A DNA stretch of 64,000 nt from a bacterium D16-51 (GCA_003612285.1 RAYE01000023.1:1-64000), one strand, 5' to 3'. Shown: positions 1 through 8,624, counted from the stretch's first letter. Notes: generated from the letters alone by a model not told the origin. Made by a program: numbers and translations.

Positions 1-168
1 GTACACCGCCCGCAGAAGGAAAAAGATTTGGAAGAGACGGTACAGGCTGCGCTTTTGCAGATTGAGGAAAAGCAATATGCCAGGTCTTTAGAGGCGAAAG
101 GGATTCCGGCAGGGCGGATTAGAAAATACGGGTTCGCCTTTGAAGGGAAAAATGTGCTGATTGGATAG
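1..168 (+). CDS. C-terminal end of AAA ATPase / PD-(D/E)XK nuclease-domain protein (partial)
   Basis: Frame 1 is open from the window edge to TAG at 166-168 and gives the last 55 residues of a protein that begins outside the window. The tail contains QIEEKQYA followed by [14 protein letters not shown]. This pattern (glutamine-rich helix, short loop, then a strand with FEGKNV) is how the PD-(D/E)XK-like C-terminal domain of the AAA-ATPase/DUF1703 family ends in gut Clostridia. The ATPase part cannot be seen, so the family call rests on the tail alone. These proteins are often multicopy and of unknown function. Confidence 0.6.
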   Translation, partial: VHRPQKEKDLEETVQAALLQIEEKQYARSLEAKGIPAGRIRKYGFAFEGKNVLIG

Positions 169-189
169 TATTTCGTGTTGCGAAATGTT

Positions 190-217
190 TTGTTATCTGA
201 TAAAATAAAGTTATAAT
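190..217 (+). promoter_or_regulatory. Candidate sigma-A promoter for the acyl-CoA ligase-like gene
   Basis: TTGTTA at 190-195 and TATAAT at 212-217 are 16 bp apart in an A+T-rich gap, about 90 bp before the start codon at 305. The -10 box is a perfect consensus and the -35 box is weak. Confidence 0.45.
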
Positions 218-304
218 ATAATTTTTGGTGTATTTGAGTTATTATATTTAGGAACAGCAGGAAACTTCAAAATCCCTTTCCAGAAGGGTAGAAATGAGGA
301 AAAG

Positions 305-1816
305 ATGGCAGAGATTCAGACATTACAGGACATTATCCGGTACAGTGTAAAAACATATGGCAGCCAGGCAGCGTACCGTTACAAGGAGCAGAAGGAGATT
401 GTAGATAAAACATATGAGGATGTAGGGCAGGACAGCATGGCAGTCAGCCGTATGATAGACAGTTTTGGCATGGCAGGCAGCCATATTGCGCTTCTGGGGC
501 CTACTACTTATGCATGGATTGTCAGCTTTTTTGGCATTACCAATAGTGGAAGCGTGGCAGTTCCGATTGATGCACAGCTTCCGGCAGATGCAATCTGTGA
601 ATTATTAAACCGTGCAGATGTAGAAATGCTGATTTATGATGAAAGCCGTGCAGATGTGGCTGCCATGGCGCAGGAAAAGTGTGAGGGATTAAAAAAGATT
701 GTTTCTATGCAGGCAGAAGGGCAGAATGGGGATGTTTTGTCATGGGAGCAGCTTCGGAAAGAGCACCAGGGAGAGTATACAGCAGAGATTGACCCAGAGC
801 AGCTGTGTACGATTCTTTTTACTTCAGGCACGACAGGGAAAAGCAAAGGGGTAATGCTTTCACACAGGAATCTGACCGATAATGCTGTATGCCTGGATTT
901 GAAGTTCCCGGCAGGCATGGTGACGATGACGCTTTTACCGATTAACCATGTATACTGCTTGACGATGGATATTATTAAAGGCCTGTTTATTGGGGTTACT
1001 TCCTGCATCAATGATTCGATTATGCATGTACAAAAGAACTTGAAATTGTTTAAACCGGAAATGGTACTGCTTGTCCCTATGGTGATTGAATCTATTTATG
1101 CAAAATTAAAAGCAGCAGGCAACATGATTCCGAAAAAAATGGTTGCAAAATCGGCATTTGGCGGCAACCTGAAAATAGTATGCAGCGGCGGGGCATATTT
1201 GGATCCGGACTATGTTGATAAATTTGCAGAATATGGGATTACAATTCTCCAGGGTTATGGCATGACAGAATGTTCCCCTGTTATCAGCACAAACCTTCCT
1301 TGGGAAAGCAAGAAGGGGTCTGTTGGAAAGCTAATGCCGAACTGTGAGGCAAAAGTAGTGGATGAGGAAATCTGGGTACGCGGAAGCAGCGTTATGATGG
1401 GATATTACAAGATGCCGGAGGAAACTGCAGAAGCCCTGGAAGATGGCTGGCTGAAAACAGGAGACCTTGGTTATGTAGACGAAGATAATTTTGTCTATAT
1501 TACCGGGCGTAAAAAGAACCTGATTATCCTGGCAAATGGTGAAAATGTATCACCAGAGGAAATGGAAAACCAGTTAAGCCGCAATGACCTGGTAAAAGAA
1601 ATTTTAGTCAGGGAAAAAGATCACGTAATTGAAGCAGAAATCTTCCCGGATTATGATTATGCCAAGAAGAAACGTATCCATGATATCCGTGCGCATCTGC
1701 AGCAGATACTGGATGATTATAATAAAGATGCGCCTCTTTATAAGAGGATTCACAGCCTTATCGTAAGAGAAACGGAGTTTGATAAAACGACGGCAAAGAA
1801 AATTAAAAGGTTTTAG
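305..1816 (+). CDS. AMP-dependent acyl-CoA synthetase/ligase family protein
   Basis: A class I adenylate-forming enzyme of 503 residues, expected to activate a carboxylic acid as an acyl-adenylate and pass it to CoA or a carrier thiol in the cytoplasm. The phosphate-binding loop is TSGTTGKSKG (residues 173-182). It is followed by YGMTE near 320, TGDLG near 390, the hinge/A8 motif YITGRKKNLI near 400, and the catalytic lysine region TTAKKIKRF at the extreme C-terminus, so the fold is complete. GAGG lies 7 bp before the ATG. The substrate cannot be read from sequence: long-chain acyl-CoA synthetase, o-succinylbenzoate ligase or a polyketide-type loading ligase are all possible. It stands alone, with a promoter upstream and the aspS promoter directly downstream. 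Confidence 0.85.
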   Translation: MAEIQTLQDIIRYSVKTYGSQAAYRYKEQKEIVDKTYEDVGQDSMAVSRMIDSFGMAGSHIALLGPTTYAWIVSFFGITNSGSVAVPIDAQLPADAICELLNRADVEMLIYDESRADVAAMAQEKCEGLKKIVSMQAEGQNGDVLSWEQLRKEHQGEYTAEIDPEQLCTILFTSGTTGKSKGVMLSHRNLTDNAVCLDLKFPAGMVTMTLLPINHVYCLTMDIIKGLFIGVTSCINDSIMHVQKNLKLFKPEMVLLVPMVIESIYAKLKAAGNMIPKKMVAKSAFGGNLKIVCSGGAYLDPDYVDKFAEYGITILQGYGMTECSPVISTNLPWESKKGSVGKLMPNCEAKVVDEEIWVRGSSVMMGYYKMPEETAEALEDGWLKTGDLGYVDEDNFVYITGRKKNLIILANGENVSPEEMENQLSRNDLVKEILVREKDHVIEAEIFPDYDYAKKKRIHDIRAHLQQILDDYNKDAPLYKRIHSLIVRETEFDKTTAKKIKRF

Positions 1817-1837
1817 GGCGTGTAGTGCTTTATATGG

Positions 1838-1866
1838 TTGACAAGTATTACCAGGTAGGCTATAAT
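1838..1866 (+). promoter_or_regulatory. Consensus sigma-A promoter of the aspS T-box transcript
   Basis: TTGACA (1838-1843), 17-bp spacer, TATAAT (1861-1866): both boxes match the consensus exactly. Transcription would begin around 1873, just before the T-box leader, so the leader is a dedicated 5' UTR and not read-through from the ligase gene. Confidence 0.85.
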
Positions 1867-1878
1867 TCACACAATGGC

Positions 1879-2176
1879 GATGACGAAGAGAAGTAGCATT
1901 AATTATCGTTTCCAGTGAGTGAAGGGCAGTGTGAACTTCATAAAGTGAATTAATGTGAATAACACTTTACCAGCTGCAACCTGAACAGCGTAATGCTTAG
2001 TAGGCGCGCCGTATGCTGTGCGATAAATGGCAGGCTCTATCTGACATACAGATTGGGCAATTGAGTGACTGAAGGTAATGTTTCTGTTTATAGCAGCATT
2101 AGATACAGTAATTCGGGTGGTACCGCGGACTTTATAGTTCGTCCTGAACAGCTTTGTTTGGGACGGGCTTTTTTCT
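1879..2176 (+). promoter_or_regulatory. T-box leader controlling aspS (tRNA-sensing antiterminator)
   Basis: The T-box core GGGTGGTACCGCG is at 2115-2127. Downstream, CGTCC (2140-2144) and GGACG (2161-2165) form a terminator stem followed by a T run, mutually exclusive with the antiterminator. At the 5' side the leader opens with GATGACGAAGAGAAGTAGCA, typical of Stem I; AGCATT (1895-1900) pairs with AATGCT (1992-1997) to close Stem I. The distal hairpin GAAG...CTTC with a GGGCAGTGTGAA-like loop is also present. On the 3' side of the presumed specifier loop the triplet is AAC (1984-1986), an asparagine codon, followed by A; no GAC sits there. See findings for the implication. Confidence 0.9.
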
Positions 2177-2282
2177 TGTTGTGCCGGTCTTATATGCTCC
2201 AGGGTATATATCGGCATAACAGGAAATGTTCAGGTGGAATAATTTGAGGATAGAAAGAAATAATATGGAGATGGAGGAGACA

Positions 2283-4034
2283 ATGGACACATCAAATATT
2301 TATCGTGACAGAACCTTAAACCAGGTAAGTGAGAGTGACGTTTCAAAAGAAATCCGGGTTGCCGGATGGGTGGAAAATATACGTGACCATGGAGGGGTTT
2401 CATTTATTGATTTGCGTGATATGTACGGAGTGATGCAGGTTGTTATGCGTGATACAAGCCTTTTGGAAGGGATTGTAAAGGAAGAGTGCATCAGCGTGGA
2501 AGGCGTTGTAGAAAACCGTGATGAGGAAACCTATAACCCGAAAATCCCTACCGGGACAATAGAACTGGAAGCCCATAAAGTAGATATTTTGGGGCGTGTA
2601 TATAAGCAGCTTCCTTTTGAAATTATGACTTCAAAGGAGACAAGGGAAGATGTACGCTTAAAATACCGTTATCTGGATTTGCGCAATGCAAAGGTGCGTG
2701 ACAATATGGTTTTCCGTTCTAATGTTATTTGCTTTTTGCGCCAGAAAATGACGGAGATGGGTTTTTTGGAAATTCAAACTCCGATTTTGTGCGCTTCTTC
2801 CCCGGAAGGGGCGAGGGACTATATTGTGCCTTCCCGTAAATTTAAGGGGAAGTTTTATGCACTCCCACAGGCTCCGCAGCAGTATAAGCAGCTTTTAATG
2901 GTGTCTGGCTTTGACAAGTATTTCCAGATTGCGCCATGTTTCCGTGATGAGGACGCCCGTGCAGACCGTTCCCCGGGTGAATTTTACCAGTTAGATTTTG
3001 AAATGAGTTTTGCTGCACAGGAAGATGTATTCCGTGTTGGTGAGGAAGTCCTGACGGCTGCTTTTGAAAAATTTGCGCCAGAGGGCGCAGAAGTGACACA
3101 GGCTCCATATCCTGTTTTAAGCTATGAACAGGCGATGCTGGAATTTGGCACGGATAAGCCGGATTTGCGAAATCCGCTCCGTATCATAGATGTAACAGAT
3201 TTCTTCCAGGAATGCAGTTTTAAGCCATTCCATGGGAAGACAGTCCGTGCAGTTAAGGTGCATGCAGATATGTCGAAAGGTTTTCATGAGAAGCTGTTAA
3301 AGTTTGCGCAGTCGATTGGCATGGGGGGCCTTGGCTATCTGGAGGTAAATGAGGATTTAAGTTACAAAGGGCCGATTGACAAGTTTATCCCGGAAGATAA
3401 GAAGGCACAAATGCGGGAAATTGCCGCCCTGGAGGCAGGTGATACGATTTTCTTTATTGCTGACAGGAAAGAACAGGCGGAACTTTATGCGGGGCAGATT
3501 CGCACCGAACTTGGGGAAAGGCTGGATTTGCTGGAAAAAAATGCATACCGTTTCTGTTTTATCAATGATTTCCCGATGTATGAATATGATAAGGAAGGGA
3601 AACAATATATTTTCACGCACAATCCATTTTCTATGCCACAGGGCGGCATGGAAGCGCTGGAAACAAAAAAGCCGGAGGAAATCCTTGCATATCAGTATGA
3701 TATTGTATGCAATGGCGTAGAGTTATCTTCAGGCGCAGTTAGAAACCATGACTTGGATATCATGGTAAAAGCGTTTGAGATTGCCGGATATACGGAGAAA
3801 GACTTACAGGAGAAGTTTGGCGCGCTTTATAATGCATTTCAGTTTGGCGCACCGCCGCATGCCGGAATGGCTCCTGGGATTGACCGCATGATTATGCTTC
3901 TTCGCAATGAAGAAAATATCCGAGAAGTAATTCCATTTCCAATGAATGGAAATGCACAAGATTTGATGTGTGGGGCTCCGGGAGAGGTGTCAGAGATGCA
4001 GCTTAGGGAAACGCACATTAAAATACGGAATTAA
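2283..4034 (+). CDS. aspS: Aspartate--tRNA ligase
   Basis: Class II aminoacyl-tRNA synthetase of the bacterial type (583 residues) that charges tRNA-Asp with aspartate. Seen in order: N-terminal OB-fold anticodon domain with GWVENIRDHGG, motif 2 FRDEDARADRSPGEF (about 218-232), the bacterial GAD insertion in the middle, and motif 3 GMAPGIDRMIMLL near 527. I start at ATG 2283 because GGAGG at 2273-2277 is spaced 5 bp from it; upstream in-frame codons back to 2226 have no good ribosome site. It is preceded by a T-box. If the organism lacks AsnRS, the enzyme may be non-discriminating and also make Asp-tRNA-Asn for GatCAB (inference). Confidence 0.96.
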   Translation: MDTSNIYRDRTLNQVSESDVSKEIRVAGWVENIRDHGGVSFIDLRDMYGVMQVVMRDTSLLEGIVKEECISVEGVVENRDEETYNPKIPTGTIELEAHKVDILGRVYKQLPFEIMTSKETREDVRLKYRYLDLRNAKVRDNMVFRSNVICFLRQKMTEMGFLEIQTPILCASSPEGARDYIVPSRKFKGKFYALPQAPQQYKQLLMVSGFDKYFQIAPCFRDEDARADRSPGEFYQLDFEMSFAAQEDVFRVGEEVLTAAFEKFAPEGAEVTQAPYPVLSYEQAMLEFGTDKPDLRNPLRIIDVTDFFQECSFKPFHGKTVRAVKVHADMSKGFHEKLLKFAQSIGMGGLGYLEVNEDLSYKGPIDKFIPEDKKAQMREIAALEAGDTIFFIADRKEQAELYAGQIRTELGERLDLLEKNAYRFCFINDFPMYEYDKEGKQYIFTHNPFSMPQGGMEALETKKPEEILAYQYDIVCNGVELSSGAVRNHDLDIMVKAFEIAGYTEKDLQEKFGALYNAFQFGAPPHAGMAPGIDRMIMLLRNEENIREVIPFPMNGNAQDLMCGAPGEVSEMQLRETHIKIRN

Positions 4035-4098
4035 TAGGAAAAGACATGTTCTAACGAGGGTACAGACATAATAATTTATATAGAAGGAGGATAACAAT

Positions 4099-4410
4099 AT
4101 GGCAGTATTGCATGTAACGAAAGAAAATTTTGAAGCAGAGGTTCTGCAGTCGGAAAAGCCTGTTTTAGTTGATTTCTGGGCCGGATGGTGCGGGCCGTGT
4201 AAGATGGTTGCCCCGGTTCTGGAAGAGATTGCAGCCGAAGTAACAGATGTTAAGATTACAAAGGTAAATGTAGATGAACAGCCGGAACTGGCACAGAAGT
4301 TCCAGGTAATGAGCATCCCTACTATGGTATTAATTAAAGAAGGGAAAGTGGTTGATACAACAGTAGGGGCACAGCCAAAGGAAGATTTAGTACGTTTTAT
4401 CCATTCTTAA
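4099..4410 (+). CDS. trxA: Thioredoxin
   Basis: Small cytoplasmic disulfide reductase of 103 residues with the classic active site W30-C-G-P-C34 and the cis-proline loop SIPTMVL near residue 78. It accepts electrons from thioredoxin reductase and reduces protein disulfides. GAAGGAGG lies 8-9 bp before the ATG. It is 64 bp downstream of aspS without an evident terminator between them, so it may be partly cotranscribed. A strong terminator follows immediately. Confidence 0.96.
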   Translation: MAVLHVTKENFEAEVLQSEKPVLVDFWAGWCGPCKMVAPVLEEIAAEVTDVKITKVNVDEQPELAQKFQVMSIPTMVLIKEGKVVDTTVGAQPKEDLVRFIHS

Positions 4411-4412
4411 GC

Positions 4413-4440
4413 AGGGGGCGCCGTTTAGGCGCCCTTTTAA
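4413..4440. terminator. Intrinsic terminator between convergent trxA and DtxR-family gene
   Basis: GGGCGCC, loop GTTTA, GGCGCCC and a T run at 4416-4438. The stop codon of the convergent gene on the other strand (4437-4439) lies inside the T run, so the structure serves trxA and probably works in both directions. Confidence 0.85.
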
Positions 4441-4799
4441 ATTTTACAGTGTTCTTTCATAGCCTGGAAGCTTTCTTTGCTAATAACGTGTTCAATTCTG
4501 CAGGCGTCTTCTGCCGCAATTTTTTTATCTACGCCAAGGCTTGTCAGCCAGTTTGTCAGAAATTCATGGCGTTCGTAAATCATTTCAGCGATTTCCCGTC
4601 CACTTTCCGTTAAAAAGATGTATCCCTGTTCCATAACCGTAATATATTTCTTTTCCCGTAAGTTTTTCATTGCAATGCTGACACTTGGTTTTTTATAGCC
4701 CAGTTCGTTTGCTATATCAACGGAACGGACAACAGGCAGTTTCTTACTGAGTATTAGTATAGTCTCCAGATAATTTTCAGCAGATTCATTTACTTTCAT
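4437..4799 (-). CDS. DtxR/MntR-family metal-dependent transcriptional regulator
   Basis: 120 residues. The N-terminal winged helix runs MKVNESAENYLETILILSKK, then VDIANELGYKKPSVS (recognition helix) and GYIFLTESGR (wing), followed by the metal/dimer helices with ERHEFLTNWL, AAEDACRIEHVIS. This is the canonical DtxR layout up to the dimerisation helix; at 120 residues it is shorter than typical MntR (about 140). Family members repress metal uptake genes when Fe2+ or Mn2+ is bound. No metal transporter is adjacent. GGAGG precedes the ATG by 6 bp. Confidence 0.9.
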   Translation of the reverse strand: MKVNESAENYLETILILSKKLPVVRSVDIANELGYKKPSVSIAMKNLREKKYITVMEQGYIFLTESGREIAEMIYERHEFLTNWLTSLGVDKKIAAEDACRIEHVISKESFQAMKEHCKI

Positions 4800-4874
4800 G
4801 GCAGTCCTCCGATTTCTTTTTCCGACAGTATACCATATATTTAAAATTAAGCCAACTGTTACTGTTTACGGATT

Positions 4875-5098
4875 ATCACATGAAAAAAGAATGCCCGTAT
4901 CGGTAACGGACAATTTTTTGTAACAGTTCAGCCTTCCATAAAATGCGAGGATTTTTGACATGCTTTTTGTCAAAAATATGAGTTTTACGGTGCCATTTTG
5001 TACGCATTTTGTGCAAAATGTGTACATCAACAGTGCTGAAAGCACTGCTGTGTAACTATGAAGCCGCAAGGCTGAATAGTTACAATTTTTTATGTGAT
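4875..5098. repeat. 224-bp palindromic element with terminal inverted repeats (MITE-like)
   Basis: The ends are ATCACATGAAAAAA (4875-4888) and TTTTTTATGTGAT (5086-5098), inverted copies of each other. Inside, a second arm pair near 4911-4934 and 5068-5090 (TTGTAAC..TTCAGCCTT against its complement) continues the palindrome. Three small hairpins are nested in the middle: TTTTTGACA/TGTCAAAAA, GTACGCATTTTG/CAAAATGTGTAC and CAGTGCT/AGCACTG. It lies between the DtxR-type gene and the FtsA-like promoter. Confidence 0.6.
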
Positions 5099-5112
5099 AT
5101 TCCCAGGGATAG

Positions 5113-5142
5113 TTGCGTAAGAGGGGGATTTTATGCTACAAT
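5113..5142 (+). promoter_or_regulatory. Candidate promoter of the FtsA-like operon
   Basis: TTGCGT at 5113-5118 and TACAAT at 5137-5142, 18 bp apart. A start site near 5149 would exclude the upstream in-frame ATG at 5141 and supports translation from 5201. Confidence 0.4.
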
Positions 5143-5200
5143 GCAATTTGGTAAGTTATCGTTAATATTGAAAAAACGATGCAAGGAGGTTTCCGGAAAG

Positions 5201-7441
5201 ATGGATTCAGTAGCATATGGTGCAAAAAATACTGTAATAGATATGTCACATGTCCCGGACGATTTAGTGTTTGGTTTGGATATTGGGACAAGGAGTGTTG
5301 TAGGCACAGTTGGATATAAAAATAATACGAATGGGTTTGTTGCAGTTGCGCAGACTGCCATTGAACATGAAACAAGGGCGATGATTGACGGGCAGATTCA
5401 TGATATCGGGCAGGTTGCGAGGACGATTGAGCGAATCCGTGAACGGCTTGAGGAAATGACGGGACGCAGATATCAGGATGTCTGTATTGCCGCTGCAGGG
5501 CGTGTTCTGAAAACGGTAGAATCTGTAGCGGAGATTCATTTTAGCTCGGAAAATGTGGTGACGAGCGACCAGATTTATTCCTTAAATATGCTTGGAGTGG
5601 AAAATGCATATGAAACGCTGCGCAAAGAACTGCAGTCAGACGATGTAAAGTTTTATTGCGTTGGTTATTCTGTGAAACAGTATTATCAGAATGATTATCC
5701 GATTTCAAATCTGGAAGGGCATAAATGTACGGACATCCGTACGGAAATGATTGCGACATTTTTACCGGATGAGGTGGTTGACGGACTGTATGCGGCCGTT
5801 GAGCGTGCAGGGCTGTATGTGGCAAATTTGACGTTAGAGCCGATTGCAGCAATTAATGTGGCGATTCCTGAAAAATTTCGTTTGCTAAATATTGCGCTGG
5901 TCGATGTAGGAGCCGGCACCTCTGATATCTCAATTACACGTGATGGGAGCATTATTGCTTATGGCATGATTCCTTATGCCGGAGATGAGGTAACAGAAAC
6001 GATTGCAAAGCAGTATCTGACAGATTTTACGGAAGCGGACAGGATGAAATGCACGAGTACGGAGCAGGAGGAAGTGACATACCATGACATTATGGGGCTT
6101 CCACAGAAAGTTTCTTCGGAAGAGCTGGTTGCTTCTGTAGATGAAACCGTGCGGATGATTACAAAGAGCATTTCGGAAAAGATTATTGAATTAAATGGTG
6201 GTAAGCCGGTCAGCGCTATTTTTGTTGTGGGCGGCGGCGGCAAAATTGGTGGTTTTGTGGAGAGCCTGGCAGAATATCAGGGGATTCAGAAGGAAAGGGT
6301 TGCCCTGCGCGGTTCTGAGGTGCTTGGAAGAGTGAAGTTCTTACAGGAAGATATTACGGTAGATTCCCTTCTGGTTACACCGATTGGCATTTGCCTGAAC
6401 TATTATGAACAGAAAAATAATTTTATTTTTGTAACAGTGAATGGTGAGAGAATCAAATTGTATGATAACAATAAACTTACAATTATGGATGCTGCCATGC
6501 AGATTGGTTTCCCAAATGAAGAGCTTTTTCCACAGCGGGGGGATTCGATTACTTATTTTGTAAATGGGGAAAGAAGGATGCTCCGCGGGGAAGCGGGAGA
6601 AGCTGCCGTAATACATATTAACGGCAAGGAACTTGGGATAAATACACCGATTGAATCGAATGACAAGATTGAAATCAGCTCTTCTACAAAAGGGGCGGCG
6701 GCAGAACTTGTGATTGGCAGGCTCCCGGAGTATAAGGCGACGATTAATTTTGAATTTAATGGGAAAAGAATCAGCGCCGCACGCTTTGTATCGGTTAATG
6801 GGGAACTGGTTTCTGAATTTTACAGTGTAAAAGACCAGGATGACATTAGGATTTTAGATTATTATACGCTAAAGCAGGTTTTGGAGTTTATGGATATTAT
6901 TTATTATGACAATGTTTATGTAAATAATGTCCCTGCGCAGATGGATACAAAGGTATATGATAACTTTACAATCCGCTGTAATGTAGAAGAGCAGATCCCT
7001 TCTACTTATGTAGCGGAAACATTTGTTTCAGAAGAGCCTGTACAGATGGAAGATGATCTGGAGGAAGAGGCTGGATTTGAGTCAGAAGAAGACAGTATTT
7101 TGCAGGAACCTGATTACAGTTCAGGGGATGAAGGCGGCAGCCAGCAAGAAGTGGGTTTTAGTTCCGGGAATGAAGAAAGCAGCCAGCTGCTGTCAGGGGC
7201 GTCCGTATCTGCTGGGACTGGAACTAGAGGCATGAAAAATATTACTGTTATAGTGAATGGGGAAAATGTAATTCTTCGTAATAAGGCAGATTACATTTTT
7301 GTGGATGTCCTGGATTTTTATCCATTTGATACTTCCGTGGCACATGGGGACCATTTGGATCTCCGTGTAAATGGAGTGAAATGCGATTTTACGCATCCGG
7401 TAAAGGAAGGCGACCAAATCCAGATAGAATGGGTAGGTTGA
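5201..7441 (+). CDS. FtsA-like actin-fold ATPase with long C-terminal extension
   Basis: 746 residues. Actin-fold nucleotide motifs are visible: GLDIGTRSV (25-33, phosphate 1), LVDVGAGTSDISI (about 233-245, phosphate 2) and FVVGGGGKIGG (about 341-351, adenosine). This matches the FtsA/PilM/SHS2 branch. The remainder is unusual: repeated VNGE/ING-type beta segments, an acidic low-complexity linker (about 613-668, rich in E, S and Q), then a small beta-grasp-like end (ITVIVNGENVIL ... DQIQIEWVG). Canonical FtsA is about 420 residues. I start at ATG 5201, preceded by AGGAGG 11 bp away. There is no ftsZ nearby. Likely a membrane or division-associated scaffold. The walJ-like gene follows after 16 bp, suggesting one transcript. 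Confidence 0.8.
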   Translation: MDSVAYGAKNTVIDMSHVPDDLVFGLDIGTRSVVGTVGYKNNTNGFVAVAQTAIEHETRAMIDGQIHDIGQVARTIERIRERLEEMTGRRYQDVCIAAAGRVLKTVESVAEIHFSSENVVTSDQIYSLNMLGVENAYETLRKELQSDDVKFYCVGYSVKQYYQNDYPISNLEGHKCTDIRTEMIATFLPDEVVDGLYAAVERAGLYVANLTLEPIAAINVAIPEKFRLLNIALVDVGAGTSDISITRDGSIIAYGMIPYAGDEVTETIAKQYLTDFTEADRMKCTSTEQEEVTYHDIMGLPQKVSSEELVASVDETVRMITKSISEKIIELNGGKPVSAIFVVGGGGKIGGFVESLAEYQGIQKERVALRGSEVLGRVKFLQEDITVDSLLVTPIGICLNYYEQKNNFIFVTVNGERIKLYDNNKLTIMDAAMQIGFPNEELFPQRGDSITYFVNGERRMLRGEAGEAAVIHINGKELGINTPIESNDKIEISSSTKGAAAELVIGRLPEYKATINFEFNGKRISAARFVSVNGELVSEFYSVKDQDDIRILDYYTLKQVLEFMDIIYYDNVYVNNVPAQMDTKVYDNFTIRCNVEEQIPSTYVAETFVSEEPVQMEDDLEEEAGFESEEDSILQEPDYSSGDEGGSQQEVGFSSGNEESSQLLSGASVSAGTGTRGMKNITVIVNGENVILRNKADYIFVDVLDFYPFDTSVAHGDHLDLRVNGVKCDFTHPVKEGDQIQIEWVG

Positions 7442-7457
7442 TGAAGCGAGGAATAAT

Positions 7458-8252
7458 ATGAAAGTTTGCAGTATTGCTAGTGGGAGCAGTGGGAATTGTA
7501 TTTATGCAGGTGATGAAAGAAACCATATTCTAATTGACGCCGGCATAAGCAGGAAACGAATTGTGGAGGGGCTGGCTCAGATTGGCGTAGCGCCGGAGGA
7601 GCTGGACGCGGTATTTGTGACGCATGAGCACAGCGACCATATCCAGGGAATCCATATGATGGTAAAGATGTTTGGCACGCCTGTGTTTGCAACAGGCGGG
7701 ACGTTAGATGGCATTTGCATGAAGGATACGAAGGGCGTGATAGGCAGGGATAAGCTGTTCCAGTTATATGCGGATGACCCGGTTTGGATTGGGAATATGA
7801 AAGTGATGCCGTTTCACATGTCGCACGATGCTGCAGAGCCGGTGTGCTATACCGTAGAGAGCGGCGGGCAGAAGCTTGGTGTTGCGACTGATTTGGGGAT
7901 GTATGACGATTACATTATAGAACATCTGGAAGGGTGTGACATCCTGCTTTTGGAGGCAAACCATGATATCAGCATGTTGGAGGCAGGGAAATATCCATAT
8001 CCTTTGAAACGGCGTATTTTAAGTGACAGGGGGCATTTGTCCAATGAGGCTTCAGGGCAGCTTTTATGCAGGCTTTCCCAGAAAAGGCTGAAATATGCTT
8101 TTCTGGCGCATTTGTCTAAGGAAAATAATTATCCGCAGCTTGCCTATGAGGCAGTAAAGTGCCAGATTTGGGAAGAAATGGGGATAAATACCCTTCCGTT
8201 TCAGCTTATGGTGGCGGAACGGGATAAACCGTCCCCATTAGTCGCACTGTAG
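7458..8252 (+). CDS. MBL-fold metallo-hydrolase, WalJ/YycJ type
   Basis: 264 residues. It starts with the diagnostic SGSSGN segment, followed by the zinc motif THEHSDH (residues 55-61) and the later ligands in FHMSHDA, TDLG and the C-terminal AHLSKENN. YycJ/WalJ proteins are metallo-beta-lactamase-fold phosphodiesterases or exonucleases often linked to the WalRK system. Here walRK is absent and the gene follows the FtsA-like gene by 16 bp. Length is normal for the family. Substrate not deducible. Confidence 0.9.
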   Translation: MKVCSIASGSSGNCIYAGDERNHILIDAGISRKRIVEGLAQIGVAPEELDAVFVTHEHSDHIQGIHMMVKMFGTPVFATGGTLDGICMKDTKGVIGRDKLFQLYADDPVWIGNMKVMPFHMSHDAAEPVCYTVESGGQKLGVATDLGMYDDYIIEHLEGCDILLLEANHDISMLEAGKYPYPLKRRILSDRGHLSNEASGQLLCRLSQKRLKYAFLAHLSKENNYPQLAYEAVKCQIWEEMGINTLPFQLMVAERDKPSPLVAL

Positions 8253-8270
8253 CTAGGGGATATATGGCAT

Positions 8271-8325
8271 CTGTATTTGCGCGCTGCCAATACAGGGCTT
8301 CTGTAAAAGCAGCGCAGAAATGAGG
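8271..8325 (+). promoter_or_regulatory. Pseudoknot-type leader upstream of ACT-domain gene (copy 1)
   Basis: Stem CTGTATT (8271-8277) / AATACAG (8289-8295) encloses the loop TGCGCGCTGCC. The loop heptamer GCGCTGC (8281-8287) is perfectly complementary to GCAGCGC at 8309-8315, giving an H-type pseudoknot. The second strand is followed directly by AGAAATGAGG, whose GAGG is the ribosome site for the ATG at 8332. An equivalent structure with a different stem sequence but the same loop precedes the pyrophosphatase gene at 57020. Confidence 0.5.
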
Positions 8326-8331
8326 TTGATT

Positions 8332-8604
8332 ATGAAAAAAACAGTAATAACTGTAGTAGGGAAAGACAGCGTTGGCATTATTGCAAAAATCTGCACATAC
8401 CTTGCCAATAACCAGATTAATATCCTGGATATTTCGCAGACAATTGTTGATGGCTTTTTTAATATGATGATGATTGTGGATGTGGCGGACAGCCAGAAGG
8501 ATTTTGGGACAATGGTAGATGAAGTAGAACAGCTTGGGGAAGAGATGGGCTGTATTGTAAAGGCGCAGAGAGAGGACATTTTCGATAAGATGCATAGAAT
8601 CTGA
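8332..8604 (+). CDS. ACT domain-containing protein (UPF0237 family)
   Basis: 90-residue single ACT-domain protein beginning MKKTVITVVGKDSVGIIAKI, the typical first strand and glycine-rich ligand loop of amino-acid-binding ACT domains. I chose ATG 8332 because GAGG at 8322-8325 is 6 bp upstream; the in-frame ATG at 8320 overlaps that site. It is followed 20 bp later by the PFL-family gene, a pair conserved across Firmicutes and presumed to work together. Function unknown; amino acid sensing is the usual guess. Confidence 0.9.
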   Translation: MKKTVITVVGKDSVGIIAKICTYLANNQINILDISQTIVDGFFNMMMIVDVADSQKDFGTMVDEVEQLGEEMGCIVKAQREDIFDKMHRI

Positions 8605-8624
8605 TAGAAGGGAAATGATATGTT

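Noticed and set aside
5009-5200. Upstream extension of the FtsA-like frame to 5009 or 5141
   Set aside because: The extension runs through the 224-bp repeat and the promoter; the AGGAGG before 5201 defines the start.
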